This document shows positions 8,167-16,482 of a DNA stretch of 32,707 bases, piece by piece. This DNA comes from Staphylococcus pseudoxylosus (GTDB taxonomy: Bacteria > Bacillota > Bacilli > Staphylococcales > Staphylococcaceae), in assembly GCF_003697915.1 (NCBI RefSeq), contig NZ_RCVN01000019.1, positions 1 to 32,707 on the forward strand, read 5' to 3'. Each line of letters begins with the position of its first letter. The first letter of the stretch is position 1. The notes beneath the pieces are model-generated. The model worked only from the letters and a program-made list of their open reading frames with translations. It was not told the origin of the DNA and made no database searches. The position numbers and the translations under genes are program-made.

Positions 8167-8240
8167 TTTATATTATTCATGCTACTATTTTCACAAATAA
8201 ATTTAAATGATATTTTGAATTATATGTGTAATAATTCAAA
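8167..8240. promoter_or_regulatory. Divergent control region of fabH and the SDR gene: promoter and operator-like inverted repeat
   Basis: TTTGAATTAT and ATAATTCAAA (8214-8240) form a perfect 10-bp inverted repeat around seven bases, the size of a MarR/TetR-type operator. Next to it, on the minus strand, are TTGTGA (8196-8191) and TATAAA (8172-8167) with an 18-base spacer for fabH. There is no T-run after the repeat, which argues against a terminator. Confidence 0.45.
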
Positions 8241-8320
8241 TAAAAATAACATCAAATAACTTGCTTGATATTGCACTCTCAGGTTTATTGTTGAAATACA
8301 TTTAAAGGAGGTTTTATAAT

Positions 8321-9079
8321 ATGGGAAAATTTAATAGTTTAAATGACAAAGTAGTAGTAATTGCAGGTGGCGCAAAGAATCTCGGCGGGTTATTAAGTAA
8401 GACTTATGCTGAACATGGCGCCAAATTAGTAATTCATCATCATGATGAACATTCTTTGAATGAAGCTCAAGAGACACTTGCCAAAGTTGAATCACTAGGT
8501 GGACAAGGTACATTATTTTCTGGTGATTTAACCCAAGTGAGTAATGTTGAATCCTTATTCCAGCACGCTCAAAATACTTTTGGAAAAATCGATATTGCTA
8601 TTAACACAGTTGGAAAAGTACTGAAAAAGCCTATTGCTGATACGAGCGAAGAAGAATTTGATAACATGGCAGATATTAATGCAAAATCAGCTTATTTCTT
8701 TATAAAATACGCTGAAAAAGCTATGAATGACAACGGTAAAATCATCACACTGGCAACTGCTTTACTCGCTGCTTATACAGGTTTTTACGCTACTTATGCA
8801 GGAGGTAAATCACCCGTAGAACATTACACACGTGCAGCCTCCAAAGAATACATGGATAGAGGTATTTCTGTTAATGCTGTTGCTCCTGGACCAATGGATA
8901 CACCTTTCTTCTATCCACAAGAAAGTGAAGAAGCTGTTGCTTTTCACAAATCACAAGCGCTTCACAACCAATTGACAAATATTGAAGACATTGCACCCAT
9001 TATTACTTTCTTAACCACTGATGGTTGGTGGATTAATGGACAGACATTATTCGCAAACGGAGGATACACTACGCGTTAA
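8321..9079 (+). CDS. Short-chain dehydrogenase/reductase (SDR family)
   Basis: This 252-residue NAD(P)-dependent oxidoreductase has the cofactor glycine motif GGAKNLGG (16-23), DL at 69-70, a variant NTVG (95-98) in place of NNAG, and the catalytic YAGGK with Tyr159 and Lys163. The position 13 residues before the Tyr, usually Ser, is Thr146, which is a modest departure. The C-terminus NGQTLFANGGYTTR is typical. The start ATG has AAAGGAGG upstream. A 106-residue gene follows 31 bases later and then a MerR regulator, so the three may form one functional unit. The substrate is unknown. Confidence 0.88.
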   Translation: MGKFNSLNDKVVVIAGGAKNLGGLLSKTYAEHGAKLVIHHHDEHSLNEAQETLAKVESLGGQGTLFSGDLTQVSNVESLFQHAQNTFGKIDIAINTVGKVLKKPIADTSEEEFDNMADINAKSAYFFIKYAEKAMNDNGKIITLATALLAAYTGFYATYAGGKSPVEHYTRAASKEYMDRGISVNAVAPGPMDTPFFYPQESEEAVAFHKSQALHNQLTNIEDIAPIITFLTTDGWWINGQTLFANGGYTTR

Positions 9080-9110
9080 TGTATATAATAAATTAGGAGG
9101 TTATTAAACT

Positions 9111-9431
9111 ATGTATTACTTTGTAGCTATATTTAAAGATAATGAAACAGAAATACAAATCATTTCAGAAGAAAGTATTATCGACGACAAGCACATTACA
9201 ATTCCTAACGACAATTATGTGAATGCTTTGGCCGAAGAAATCATAGAATTATCTCATCAAAACCAGTTGTATCATAACGATATTAAACGCATCGGTTTAT
9301 GTATCAATGATTATAAAGTGGTCGGATACGACACGATAGACGCATTACAAAAAGATTTAGCATCCACATTTGGTTTTGAAGCTATAATCGACACTAACTA
9401 TGAACATTTATTAGCAGCACTTATTAAATAG
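9111..9431 (+). CDS. Small protein of unknown function
   Basis: These 106 residues start at an ATG with a perfect AGGAGG 8 bases upstream, just after the SDR gene, so the gene is real and probably cotranscribed. I do not recognise the family with confidence. The second half (KRIGLCINDYKVVGYDTI, then ALQKDLASTFGFEAIIDTNYEHLLAALIK) faintly recalls the substrate-lid region of ROK-family sugar kinases or regulators, where IGI, L..L...FG and a ND-type motif occur. No ATP-binding motif is present. No signal peptide or membrane segment is seen. It is acidic and soluble. Confidence 0.6.
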   Translation: MYYFVAIFKDNETEIQIISEESIIDDKHITIPNDNYVNALAEEIIELSHQNQLYHNDIKRIGLCINDYKVVGYDTIDALQKDLASTFGFEAIIDTNYEHLLAALIK

Positions 9432-9558
9432 GACAAATATTAACTTCAATTGAAACATTCTATAAAATAACTACACAATAGAACATTCACAAGTGCTTTA
9501 GTATATCTAAATTCACATGTTTTTTGTTTCTCAGATATATCATAGCCCTGTGTTTTAA

Positions 9559-9609
9559 GAAGGCAGGAATACAAACATAATGTTTAAGTTGTGCGATCTT
9601 CCTGCCTTT
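9559..9609 (+). terminator. Stem-loop between the small protein gene and merR
   Basis: GAAGGCAGGAA (9559-9569) pairs with TTCCTGCCTTT (9599-9609) across a 29-base loop, followed by CTATATTTT. It could end the SDR operon or act as an attenuator, as it stops only 22 bases before the merR ATG. Confidence 0.5.
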
Positions 9610-9631
9610 CTATATTTTAGGAGGAAAATGT

Positions 9632-9979
9632 ATGCAAGTAAAAAAAGCAGCCGAACAATTAGACATGAGTGAACACACGCTTCGCTATTATGATAAGGCA
9701 GGACTTTTCCCATTTGTTTCAAGAAATCAAAATGGTTATAGAGATTTTTCAGAAGAAGATTTATATTGGATTGAATTCATAAAATGTATGAGACAGACAC
9801 ATATGCCCGTCTCAAAATTAAAGGAAATTGCTGAATTGTATCATCAAGGAAGCGCTACTAAACAAAAACGTAAGCAAATATTTTTAGACCATCAACAAAA
9901 TTTAATAGAACAAAAGAAGATTATTGACGAAGGCCTGCAAACATTAGCAGAAAAGTTCAAAGTGTTAGAAAGTGAATAA
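9632..9979 (+). CDS. MerR-family transcriptional regulator
   Basis: This 115-residue protein has the MerR winged helix-turn-helix at its N-terminus: QVKKAAEQLDMSEHTLRYYD, KAGLFPFVSRNQNGYRDFSEED. A CMRQTHMPVSKLKEIAELY helix and a dimerisation coiled coil (LIEQKKIIDEGLQTLAEKFKVLE) complete it. No C-terminal cysteine pair for metal binding is present, so it is more like the AdhR/YfmP type that responds to small electrophiles or aldehydes. The start has TAGGAGG just upstream. Being downstream of the SDR gene, it may regulate it; this is inference from position. Confidence 0.85.
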   Translation: MQVKKAAEQLDMSEHTLRYYDKAGLFPFVSRNQNGYRDFSEEDLYWIEFIKCMRQTHMPVSKLKEIAELYHQGSATKQKRKQIFLDHQQNLIEQKKIIDEGLQTLAEKFKVLESE

Positions 9980-10079
9980 ATTCAAGCCTATAAGGAACTA
10001 TATTTCATAGCGCTAAGCTTCAGCAAAAATTATTAAAATACAACTATCTCCTTACGCAAGTTAATGGTGTATTACAGTA

Positions 10080-10817
10080 TTAATAGTCTTCAAAAAACGC
10101 AATAATATCTTGTTCAACTTCAAGGTGGCCTTCACCGTGGGTCATCAAATGCTTACACAGCTTATAACCATCAACTTCTTTATGTTCGTGCTGAATTTGA
10201 TTATAGATATAGTCGGCGCTCGTTTTATATGAAGCATCATCCTGCTCACCATACTTAATGGCAATCGGAACCGTGATACGATCTAAATTTGACATGACAT
10301 TTTCAACTAATAATTGAAATTTTTGGAGTTCTGGACCATAGTTAGGAATTCTTTTTAATTGAGTATTAATTTCTACTTGATCTAGACCTAACAACTGCCC
10401 TATACGTTGACCATAATCTTCAAGCCTCCCTGATAGCCCAGCATCACTCTTTCTATATGGTGTTGACATAATAGCTATAGCATTAATGTCATACCATTCT
10501 GCCAATTTCAATGATAATATCCCACCTAAGGATACGCCACAGACATTTATTTTTGAATAACCTTTATCTTGTAAAAATTGATAACCTTCAATCGCATCAT
10601 TTAACCAGTCATCCACATCATAATCCATCAATGTGTCTAGCATAAGTCCATGACCTTTGTATGGTGGCACATAACATGTAAAGCCAGCTTTGTTTAATTT
10701 TGTGGCCAATAACTTTACATCTCGAACCGTGCCTGTAAATGAATGTAATAATAATATAGCTTTTTCTGCTCCATGCTGTTCCAAAAATATTGGATTTGGT
10801 GCCTTTATGTTTATCAT
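10080..10817 (-). CDS. Carboxylesterase, Est30-like alpha/beta hydrolase
   Basis: This 245-residue alpha/beta hydrolase matches the monoacylglycerol/carboxylesterase group. The oxyanion region is LLLHSFTGT (23-30), the nucleophile is Ser96 in GVSLGG, the acid is Asp193 in YGEQDD, and the base is His231 in HGEGHLEV. It has no signal peptide, so it is cytoplasmic. It resembles the Est30/YvaK esterases that cleave short acyl esters. In many Firmicutes such a gene sits next to secG and rnr, but here it stands alone. The start at 10817 has GGAGTG upstream. No terminator is clear after the stop, where it converges with merR. Confidence 0.85.
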   Translation of the reverse strand: MINIKAPNPIFLEQHGAEKAILLLHSFTGTVRDVKLLATKLNKAGFTCYVPPYKGHGLMLDTLMDYDVDDWLNDAIEGYQFLQDKGYSKINVCGVSLGGILSLKLAEWYDINAIAIMSTPYRKSDAGLSGRLEDYGQRIGQLLGLDQVEINTQLKRIPNYGPELQKFQLLVENVMSNLDRITVPIAIKYGEQDDASYKTSADYIYNQIQHEHKEVDGYKLCKHLMTHGEGHLEVEQDIIAFFEDY

Positions 10818-10919
10818 CTATTGTCACTCCAAGTTTTAGTTTCCTACTGTATTGTAATTGAAAATTACTTATCCCTCAAAGTAATCCGTTTAAACACCTA
10901 TATTTCTCACTAAAACATA

Positions 10920-10968
10920 AACTCCCTTTAATACCACACATCGTCATGTCGCTGTATTAAAGGGAGTT
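10920..10968 (-). terminator. Terminator of the one-pass membrane protein gene
   Basis: AACTCCCTTTAATA and its exact complement form a 14-bp stem around 21 bases. On the minus strand it is followed by TATGTTTTAG. It lies about 40 bases after the stop at 11006. Confidence 0.65.
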
Positions 10969-11005
10969 CATATTTAAATATTTACACACTTCTCTTAGTT
11001 TAATG

Positions 11006-11539
11006 TTACTGCGTCATATTAAAAAATTGTAATTCATAGATTGCTTTATCATTATACGCATTAAAGCTATCTATTTTACCGTTTAAATATAGCTCTTGTG
11101 TTTTTCTACTAACATTATGTTGATAGGACAACTTAACGTTTAAGTCAGATTCATAGCCATTGTTCTGGATAGTACTTTCAATTTCAGAAAATACATCTTT
11201 ATTTATTGGCAATAAATATCCTTCTTTACTAGGTAGAATATTTACATATTTAGTTTGTAACACTTCTTGTTCACCAATATAAATTTCAATTTTTATATTC
11301 TTCGCAGCACCACCGCCAAGATTATATAGCTTTAAATAATCTTGTTCGGACTGGCTTTCGATACCAACATTTTTCAGTTGCAGTTCATTTTTGTCTCGTG
11401 TAATCAATATTTGATTAAAACCAAGTGCTGGTAAAAAGCTAATCTTCATTTGATAAAGTTGCACACTGACTGACACAAAGTAAAAGAGTGCCATGATAAA
11501 AGTACCTAAAGAACCTATAGCCGATATAATGTTTATCAT
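11006..11539 (-). CDS. Hypothetical protein with one N-terminal membrane segment
   Basis: These 177 residues start at an ATG with GGAGGTG upstream. Residues 3-27 (NIISAIGSLGTFIMALFYFV) form a single hydrophobic helix. The remainder is a beta-rich soluble domain with NVGIESQSEQDYLKLYNLGGGAAKNIKIEIYIGEQ, resembling small staphylococcal membrane proteins of unknown role. The short hydrophilic N-terminus gives no clear topology. A probable small-RNA gene lies directly upstream on the same strand and ends in its own terminator, so the protein gene needs either readthrough or a separate promoter. I cannot assign a function. Confidence 0.65.
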   Translation of the reverse strand: MINIISAIGSLGTFIMALFYFVSVSVQLYQMKISFLPALGFNQILITRDKNELQLKNVGIESQSEQDYLKLYNLGGGAAKNIKIEIYIGEQEVLQTKYVNILPSKEGYLLPINKDVFSEIESTIQNNGYESDLNVKLSYQHNVSRKTQELYLNGKIDSFNAYNDKAIYELQFFNMTQ

Positions 11540-11602
11540 TATTTTAACACCTCCAAATTTTTTATGTGAGGCAGAATGAGCATTATAACATACATCAATT
11601 AT

Positions 11603-11712
11603 AAAAAAAACGAGCTACTTATAAAAGTAGCCCGCCAACTAAGAGGAGTCTGCATACATGCCAAAGGACATGTTACAGACCTGCCTCTTAATTAACATGC
11701 CCTAAGGCATGA
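11603..11712 (-). ncRNA. Probable small RNA of about 110 nt with its own promoter and terminator
   Basis: This stretch lacks a convincing open frame but is packed with stems on the minus strand. CATGCC/GGGCATG (11713-11698) is followed by a long hairpin in which AAGAGG pairs with CCTCTT, GTCTG with CAGAC and ACATG with CATGT (11690-11641). Last comes GCTACTT/AAGTAGC with eight T (11631-11603), a textbook terminator. Upstream is a promoter-like pair. I could not match it to a known staphylococcal RNA from memory. The alternative is a structured leader with attenuator for the membrane protein gene at 11539. Confidence 0.55.
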
Positions 11713-11718
11713 AAATTC

Positions 11719-11747
11719 ATTGTACAACGCTTTTAAATTCTCTGCAA
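11719..11747 (-). promoter_or_regulatory. Promoter of the probable small RNA
   Basis: TTGCAG (11747-11742) and TACAAT (11724-11719) lie on the minus strand with a 17-base spacer. The predicted start near 11712 is at the first hairpin. Confidence 0.45.
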
Positions 11748-11845
11748 CATATCTTTTAAATAAAATTATATAATTCTTATACCTTAACAAATTTTATGAT
11801 AATATTATATTTATAAAATATTTTTAATACGTATAGGAGTTTATT

Positions 11846-12583
11846 ATGTACTTTTTAAAAGCAATTGCCTTATCCTATTTTAAATGCATACGGGCTATAG
11901 CACTATGCTTGTTTGCAACCATCACTTTAGTCACTATTCTACCTTCTTCTAACGTTTATGCCGCCGATTTATATGGCTCTATGTCAGAACTTATGGATGA
12001 TACTGAATCTGGTGTAGATTGGCAACTATCATATCGTAATAATCAAAGTGACACACTCATTGCCGCTATACATGGTGGCAACATTGAAGCGGGCACGACA
12101 GAATTATCCACGTTAACTGCAGCTCTAGGTAATTATAATTATTATTCATTTCAAGGTATTCGCACATTAAACAATGCTGAGTTACATGTCACATCAACAA
12201 ACTTTGATGAACCTGTTGTAGAAGACATGCAACAAGCTGTTTCAAATTCTGTAATGATACATGGCGCAAGTGGTAGCGAACCAGCCGTTTATATTGGCGG
12301 TAAAGATGAGCGTCTTAAATCATCTATAGAAAATGCATTACAAGCAAAAGGCTTCAATGTTTTAGAATCACCATCCCACTTATCAGGAGAATCTAGTCAA
12401 AATATAGCTAATAAAAATGCTAAAGGTGCAGGCGTTCAATTAGAATTAACTTATGCACTAAGACAGTCCTTTTTTAATGATCAAAATTTATCCATGAATT
12501 CTCGCTCTAATGAAGCAAATTGGAGTATTACAATGTATGCATTTGCCGAAGCCATTCATCAAGCACTTGAAACAAATGGTTAA
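11846..12583 (+). CDS. Secreted poly-gamma-glutamate hydrolase family protein
   Basis: These 245 residues begin with a signal peptide (hydrophobic ALCLFATITLVTIL, likely cut after NVYA near residue 39). The mature part matches the PghP/DUF867 zinc-hydrolase family: AAIHGGNIEAGTTEL with His76 and Glu81, VMIHGASG with His139 as third metal ligand, and GVQLELT with Glu200 as probable catalytic residue. Family members cleave gamma-glutamyl bonds of poly-gamma-glutamate; they were first known from Bacillus phages and B. subtilis. In a staphylococcus the substrate may be its own capsule polymer or that of neighbours. The ribosome binding site AGGAG precedes ATG 11846. No cap genes lie nearby. Confidence 0.8.
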   Translation: MYFLKAIALSYFKCIRAIALCLFATITLVTILPSSNVYAADLYGSMSELMDDTESGVDWQLSYRNNQSDTLIAAIHGGNIEAGTTELSTLTAALGNYNYYSFQGIRTLNNAELHVTSTNFDEPVVEDMQQAVSNSVMIHGASGSEPAVYIGGKDERLKSSIENALQAKGFNVLESPSHLSGESSQNIANKNAKGAGVQLELTYALRQSFFNDQNLSMNSRSNEANWSITMYAFAEAIHQALETNG

Positions 12584-12748
12584 CTTTATCAAATATGGAA
12601 CGTTATTATAAAATCATTCATAAACACTCAATTTTTGTAATATTCTCACAAATAACAAATTATTTTTCATCATTTTTGACGATTAACTCTGTTATTTATT
12701 AGAGTATAGTATATACTGACATAATTTATAGAAAATGAGGTTAATAAT

Positions 12749-13960
12749 ATGGATGATTTGAAAATAAACAAAAGATTAATTATGACCCCTGGCCCCGTAA
12801 GTGTAGACCCTCGTGTCTCTCAAGCAATGTCTAATTCAATTTTAGGTCAATTTGATTATGAATTTGTAGACATAATGAATAAAACGATGGAACTCATTAG
12901 AAAATCTTTTTTAACAGACAATCAATGGTCATTTCCTATCGATGGAACAAGTCGTGCAGGTTTAGAAGCCGTTATCGCTAGTATCGTCAAACCTGGTGAT
13001 ACCGTACTTGTCCCAATCATTGGTAGATTCGGTTACTTGTTTACTGAATTAGTAAAACGTGCAGGTGGTGTCGTACATAATATTCAAAAACCAATGGGTG
13101 AGGTTTTTGAACAAGCAGAAATCATTGAAGCTTTAGATACTGTAAAACCCAAAGTACTCGCTATTGTACATGGTGAGACTTCTACTGGTCGCTTGCAACC
13201 GATTGATCAACTAGGTCGTGCTTGTAAAGAACGCGGCATTTATTCAGTTGTTGATGCAGTAGCTACATATCAAGGTATGGTCATTCCAGTAGATGAGTGG
13301 GAACTAGATGCCGTCATCGGTGGTGCACAAAAATGTTTATCCATACCTTCAGGCATTACACCAATTACATTTAATGACAGATTTAGTGAAGAAATCAATA
13401 AACGTAAACGCGTAGAACTTGGTATCCGTTCCAATGAAAGTACAGAACAAGACCACTTTATACGCAGTAATTATCTCGATTTAACACAATTACAAGATTA
13501 TTGGAGTCCTAAGCGATTAAACCACCACACAGAATCAACGACGTCGATTTACGCGCTATATACTGGTCTGAAAATAGCATTGACTGAAGGCATTGAAGCA
13601 CGTGCTGAACGTCATGCATATCACCAAGAAGGCCTGAAACAAGCATTGAAAGCTTTAGGTTTAGAAATATTTGGTGATGAAACAAATGAAATGAAAATGG
13701 TCATCTGTGTTAACATTCCTGATGGTGCAGACGATAGTAAATTTAGAGAAGGCTTGTTAAAAAATTACGGTATTGAAATTGCAGGATCCTTCGGCGAACT
13801 ACAAGGTAAAATTTGGAGAATTGGTATCATGGGTTATGCTATTGAAAAGCAAAACATCTTAACATTCTTATCTATATTTTCACTTTACCTAGCACATCAA
13901 GGCGTACAAAATTTAAATCCCGAAAAAGCTATCGATACACTATTAGCTTATTACGCATAA
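12749..13960 (+). CDS. pucG: (S)-ureidoglycine-glyoxylate aminotransferase (PucG-like)
   Basis: This 403-residue class V PLP aminotransferase has MTPGPVSVDPRV at the N-terminus, substrate-binding DGTSRAG (65-71), VDAVATYQG (168-176) and the PLP lysine Lys195 in GGAQKCLSIP. Alanine-glyoxylate aminotransferases look the same overall. Here Gln34 (GQFDYEF) and Asn258 (RLNHHTEST) stand where, as I recall, PucG uses Gln and Asn to hold the ureido group and AGT has other residues. That and the ureide genes nearby favour PucG, which converts ureidoglycine plus glyoxylate to oxalurate plus glycine. The start is ATG 12749 with GAGGT 7 bases away. It lies opposite to the all operon and ends at a long palindromic terminator. 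Confidence 0.82.
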   Translation: MDDLKINKRLIMTPGPVSVDPRVSQAMSNSILGQFDYEFVDIMNKTMELIRKSFLTDNQWSFPIDGTSRAGLEAVIASIVKPGDTVLVPIIGRFGYLFTELVKRAGGVVHNIQKPMGEVFEQAEIIEALDTVKPKVLAIVHGETSTGRLQPIDQLGRACKERGIYSVVDAVATYQGMVIPVDEWELDAVIGGAQKCLSIPSGITPITFNDRFSEEINKRKRVELGIRSNESTEQDHFIRSNYLDLTQLQDYWSPKRLNHHTESTTSIYALYTGLKIALTEGIEARAERHAYHQEGLKQALKALGLEIFGDETNEMKMVICVNIPDGADDSKFREGLLKNYGIEIAGSFGELQGKIWRIGIMGYAIEKQNILTFLSIFSLYLAHQGVQNLNPEKAIDTLLAYYA

Positions 13961-13967
13961 AAACCAA

Positions 13968-14009
13968 AAGGAGAGACCTAGACATTGATCAATGTCTAGG
14001 TCTCTCCTT
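13968..14009. terminator. 42-bp perfect palindrome, bidirectional terminator
   Basis: A 21-bp arm beginning AAGGAGAGACCTAGAC is followed directly by its exact complement. It separates the convergent pucG and MFS genes, with T-rich sequence on the minus-strand side. A second, weaker hairpin (TGCAGT/ACTGCA with TTAATT/AATTAA inside) follows at about 14016-14053. Confidence 0.75.
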
Positions 14010-14092
14010 ATATATGCAGTAAGCACTTAATTACATGAATTAAATTGACTGCAGTAAATAGTTTCACATAAATATCATACCAACCATACTTA

Positions 14093-15304
14093 TTAGTGAT
14101 CTTCTACAACTCTATTTTTAGCGGCTGGATAACCAAAAATAAAGAATAATGCTGACATCACAATTAAAGCAATAATGCCTGAATCCCAACTTTCCGTAGC
14201 ATCATGAAGATAACCAATTAAGAATGGACCAACAGCAGCAATTAAATAACCAACAGATTGACCAAAACCAGATAATGAAATACTACCATCACTTGTACGT
14301 GCTCGGATTGAGAAGAAAGTCATACATAAACTGAAACAAGCACCCATCGCTAATCCTGCAATGATAATACCAATAATCAGTAGCACTAATGATTGTGTAA
14401 AGAACAAACTAAATCCTACCAAGAATAGCACGGTAATAATCACGACTAATATACGTTGGTCTTTCAATTTAGAAGCGATGATTGGGAAAGTAAAGGTCAT
14501 TGGTACTTGTGAGAACTGGTTGAGCATTAATAAATATCCTGCCGTAGAAGGATCCAATCCTCTATCTACAAGAATTGATGGTACCCAAGCCACTACGGTA
14601 TAAAATACCATCGATTGAAATCCCATCGTCAACGCAACCATCCACGCCAGTTTAGATTTCGTTATAGCTACCTTTTTGGGTCTATCTTGTTGATCCGCTA
14701 TCGCCGTTGCCTTCTCTAATTGCACACCTTTTCTTGCTTTAGGTATCCACAGTATGATTGCAATAACCGCAAAAAGAATCCAAAAAGACAATGACAATCT
14801 AAAACCTAATGGCGTTATTTCTGACAGTGGAAAGCTTAAACCACCGCCTAAGCCTGCAGTAAAATTCATTGTTCCACTATAAATACCAGTAGCTAGACCA
14901 ATTTGCATCGGGAAATACCATTTAACATAACTTGGTAACACCACATTGCCGAATGCAATAGCTATTCCAAGAATGAGTGTGCCAATTAAGAACAAAGTGA
15001 AATCTCCTGCAATACGTAAATATAGTGCAACAATGAGTAGCATAGTAGAATACAATATTGTACGAGACATGGTTAATCGAGCAGTTACTTTTGAAACGAA
15101 TGGCGAAACAATTGCAAAAATAATCAGCGGTATCGTAGTCAAGATGCCTGCAACACTGTTATTAATTTCCATAACTTGTTTAATTTCATCAACTACAGGA
15201 CCGACCGACGTTAATGGCGCACGTAATGTTGAAGCAATAAAAACAATTGCAAATATCACGCCCCAATTATTATTAACTTTATTGATGCGGTATGGGTCAG
15301 TCAT
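14093..15304 (-). CDS. MFS transporter, CynX/NimT family; candidate ureide carrier
   Basis: This 403-residue protein has 12 predicted membrane helices. Its N-terminal half carries FIASTLRAPLTSVGPVVDEI, the signature of the CynX/NimT (cyanate permease-like) branch of the major facilitator superfamily. A central cytoplasmic loop with many charged residues (KARKGVQLEKATAIADQQDRPKK) separates the halves. It is the last gene in line with the all operon, 218 bases after allK, with a hairpin repeat in between that may lower its expression. No other permease is present in the locus, so uptake of allantoate or a related ureide, or export of oxamate, is plausible by context only. The ribosome binding site is AAAGGTGG before ATG 15304. 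Confidence 0.75.
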   Translation of the reverse strand: MTDPYRINKVNNNWGVIFAIVFIASTLRAPLTSVGPVVDEIKQVMEINNSVAGILTTIPLIIFAIVSPFVSKVTARLTMSRTILYSTMLLIVALYLRIAGDFTLFLIGTLILGIAIAFGNVVLPSYVKWYFPMQIGLATGIYSGTMNFTAGLGGGLSFPLSEITPLGFRLSLSFWILFAVIAIILWIPKARKGVQLEKATAIADQQDRPKKVAITKSKLAWMVALTMGFQSMVFYTVVAWVPSILVDRGLDPSTAGYLLMLNQFSQVPMTFTFPIIASKLKDQRILVVIITVLFLVGFSLFFTQSLVLLIIGIIIAGLAMGACFSLCMTFFSIRARTSDGSISLSGFGQSVGYLIAAVGPFLIGYLHDATESWDSGIIALIVMSALFFIFGYPAAKNRVVEDH

Positions 15305-15352
15305 CTTATACCACCTTTCTTAATTCTCTATTTTTATATTTATAATGATGAA

Positions 15353-15396
15353 GCGGGACAGTCATCTAATATTTCAATTTAGATTTCCATTCCCGC
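15353..15396. repeat. Intergenic hairpin resembling dispersed staphylococcal GGGACAG-type repeats
   Basis: GCGGGA (15353-15358) pairs with TCCCGC (15391-15396), and within it ATCTAA pairs with TTAGAT. Staphylococcal genomes carry many intergenic elements beginning with GGGACAG and ending with an inverted CCCGCCCC-type end, and this fits that look. The 218-bp allK-MFS gap also holds a weak TGATGC/GCATCA dyad near 15472-15498. Confidence 0.5.
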
Positions 15397-15522
15397 CCCA
15401 CAAAACGATTGACTGATTAAAAATTGCAATACGAACACAATGAACAATCAGTGTTTTATAATGAATGTTTATGATGCATTTCAATCAAAGTAGCATCACT
15501 TTGTTCACATTACTTTTTACAA

Positions 15523-16482
15523 TTAATTTACTGCTTCTGTTGATGGCTCCAATAAAATACGTGTACCAGCTTTACCTGCTAAAGCATCTATCGCATCATC
15601 TAACGAACAAATAATCGCCTCTTTACCCATTTCAGCAAACTGAATTGCTGCTTCTATCTTAGGTAACATACTGCCAGCTGGGAATTGTCCTTCAGCAACA
15701 TATTGCTTCGCTTGTTCAACAGAAATCGTTTTTAGTTTTTCCTCGTTCGGTTTTCCAAAGTTAACACATACGTTTGAAACGTCAGTTAACATTACAAATG
15801 TATCAGCATCAACTTGTTCCGCTAATTTTAAACCTGAGCGGTCTTTATCAATTACTGCTTCTACACCTTGGATATTACCATTGTCATCTTTATAAACCGG
15901 AATACCGCCACCACCTGAAGAAATAACGATTGCTTGGTCAATAAGCGACTTGATTTGATCTACACCATGAATAACTAATGGTTCTGGTGAAGGAACGACA
16001 CGACGGTATCCTCTACCTGCATCTTCTACCATTACGAAACCATGTGTTTCTTCTAAACGTTGTGCTTCTATTTCATCAAAGAATACACCAATAGGTTTAG
16101 TTGGATTATTGAATGCAGGATCATCTTTATCTACTTCTACCATTGTCAACAACGTTACTACATTACTGTCGATATTTAAAGATTTCAAATGATTTTTTAA
16201 TGATTCTTCCATCATATACCCTATAAAACCTTGTGATTCCGCATTACAAGCGTTAATTGGTAAAGGCTCGACAATGTCTTTAGCCGCTTCATTTTGTGCA
16301 ATTATATTCCCTACTTGAGGCCCATTACCATGTGTAACCACAATATTGTGTCCTTGCGCTTTTAATTCAGCCATTTTTCGTGTAGCTGAATACACGTTTT
16401 TATATTGATTTTCGTATGACGCTTCTTGCTTTGGTTGAAGAATTGCATTACCACCTAAAGCTAATACTACACGTTTACTCAT
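15523..16482 (-). CDS. allK: Carbamate kinase
   Basis: This 319-residue enzyme makes ATP, ammonia and CO2 from carbamoyl phosphate and ADP. Motifs are RVVLALGGNAI near the N-terminus, VTHGNGPQVGNI, SSGGGGIPV and VEAVIDKDRSG with the active-site lysine, and GSMLPKIEAA near the end, all typical of the amino acid kinase fold. The ATG at 16482 is preferred because AAGGAG lies 8 bases upstream; the GTG at 16491 overlaps that site. It overlaps allH by 8 bases, which implies coupled translation. As the last step of the ureide operon it corresponds to E. coli ybcF (allK), a catabolic carbamate kinase, not to the arc arginine deiminase cluster, whose genes are absent here. Confidence 0.9.
   Translation of the reverse strand: MSKRVVLALGGNAILQPKQEASYENQYKNVYSATRKMAELKAQGHNIVVTHGNGPQVGNIIAQNEAAKDIVEPLPINACNAESQGFIGYMMEESLKNHLKSLNIDSNVVTLLTMVEVDKDDPAFNNPTKPIGVFFDEIEAQRLEETHGFVMVEDAGRGYRRVVPSPEPLVIHGVDQIKSLIDQAIVISSGGGGIPVYKDDNGNIQGVEAVIDKDRSGLKLAEQVDADTFVMLTDVSNVCVNFGKPNEEKLKTISVEQAKQYVAEGQFPAGSMLPKIEAAIQFAEMGKEAIICSLDDAIDALAGKAGTRILLEPSTEAVN

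Noticed and set aside
12680..12735. Clear promoter for pucG
   Set aside because: TTGACG and TATAGT are there but 23 bases apart, and other pairings are weak; a short AGTATATACT palindrome was noted but not enough to call a site.
13968..14009. 42-bp perfect palindrome as an attachment or phage site
   Set aside because: It lies exactly between two convergent genes, and similar hairpins mark other gene ends in the window; a terminator is enough to explain it.
15523..16482. Carbamate kinase as part of an arginine deiminase (arc) cluster
   Set aside because: No arcA, arcB or arcD is nearby, and the gene overlaps allH, so it belongs to the ureide operon.
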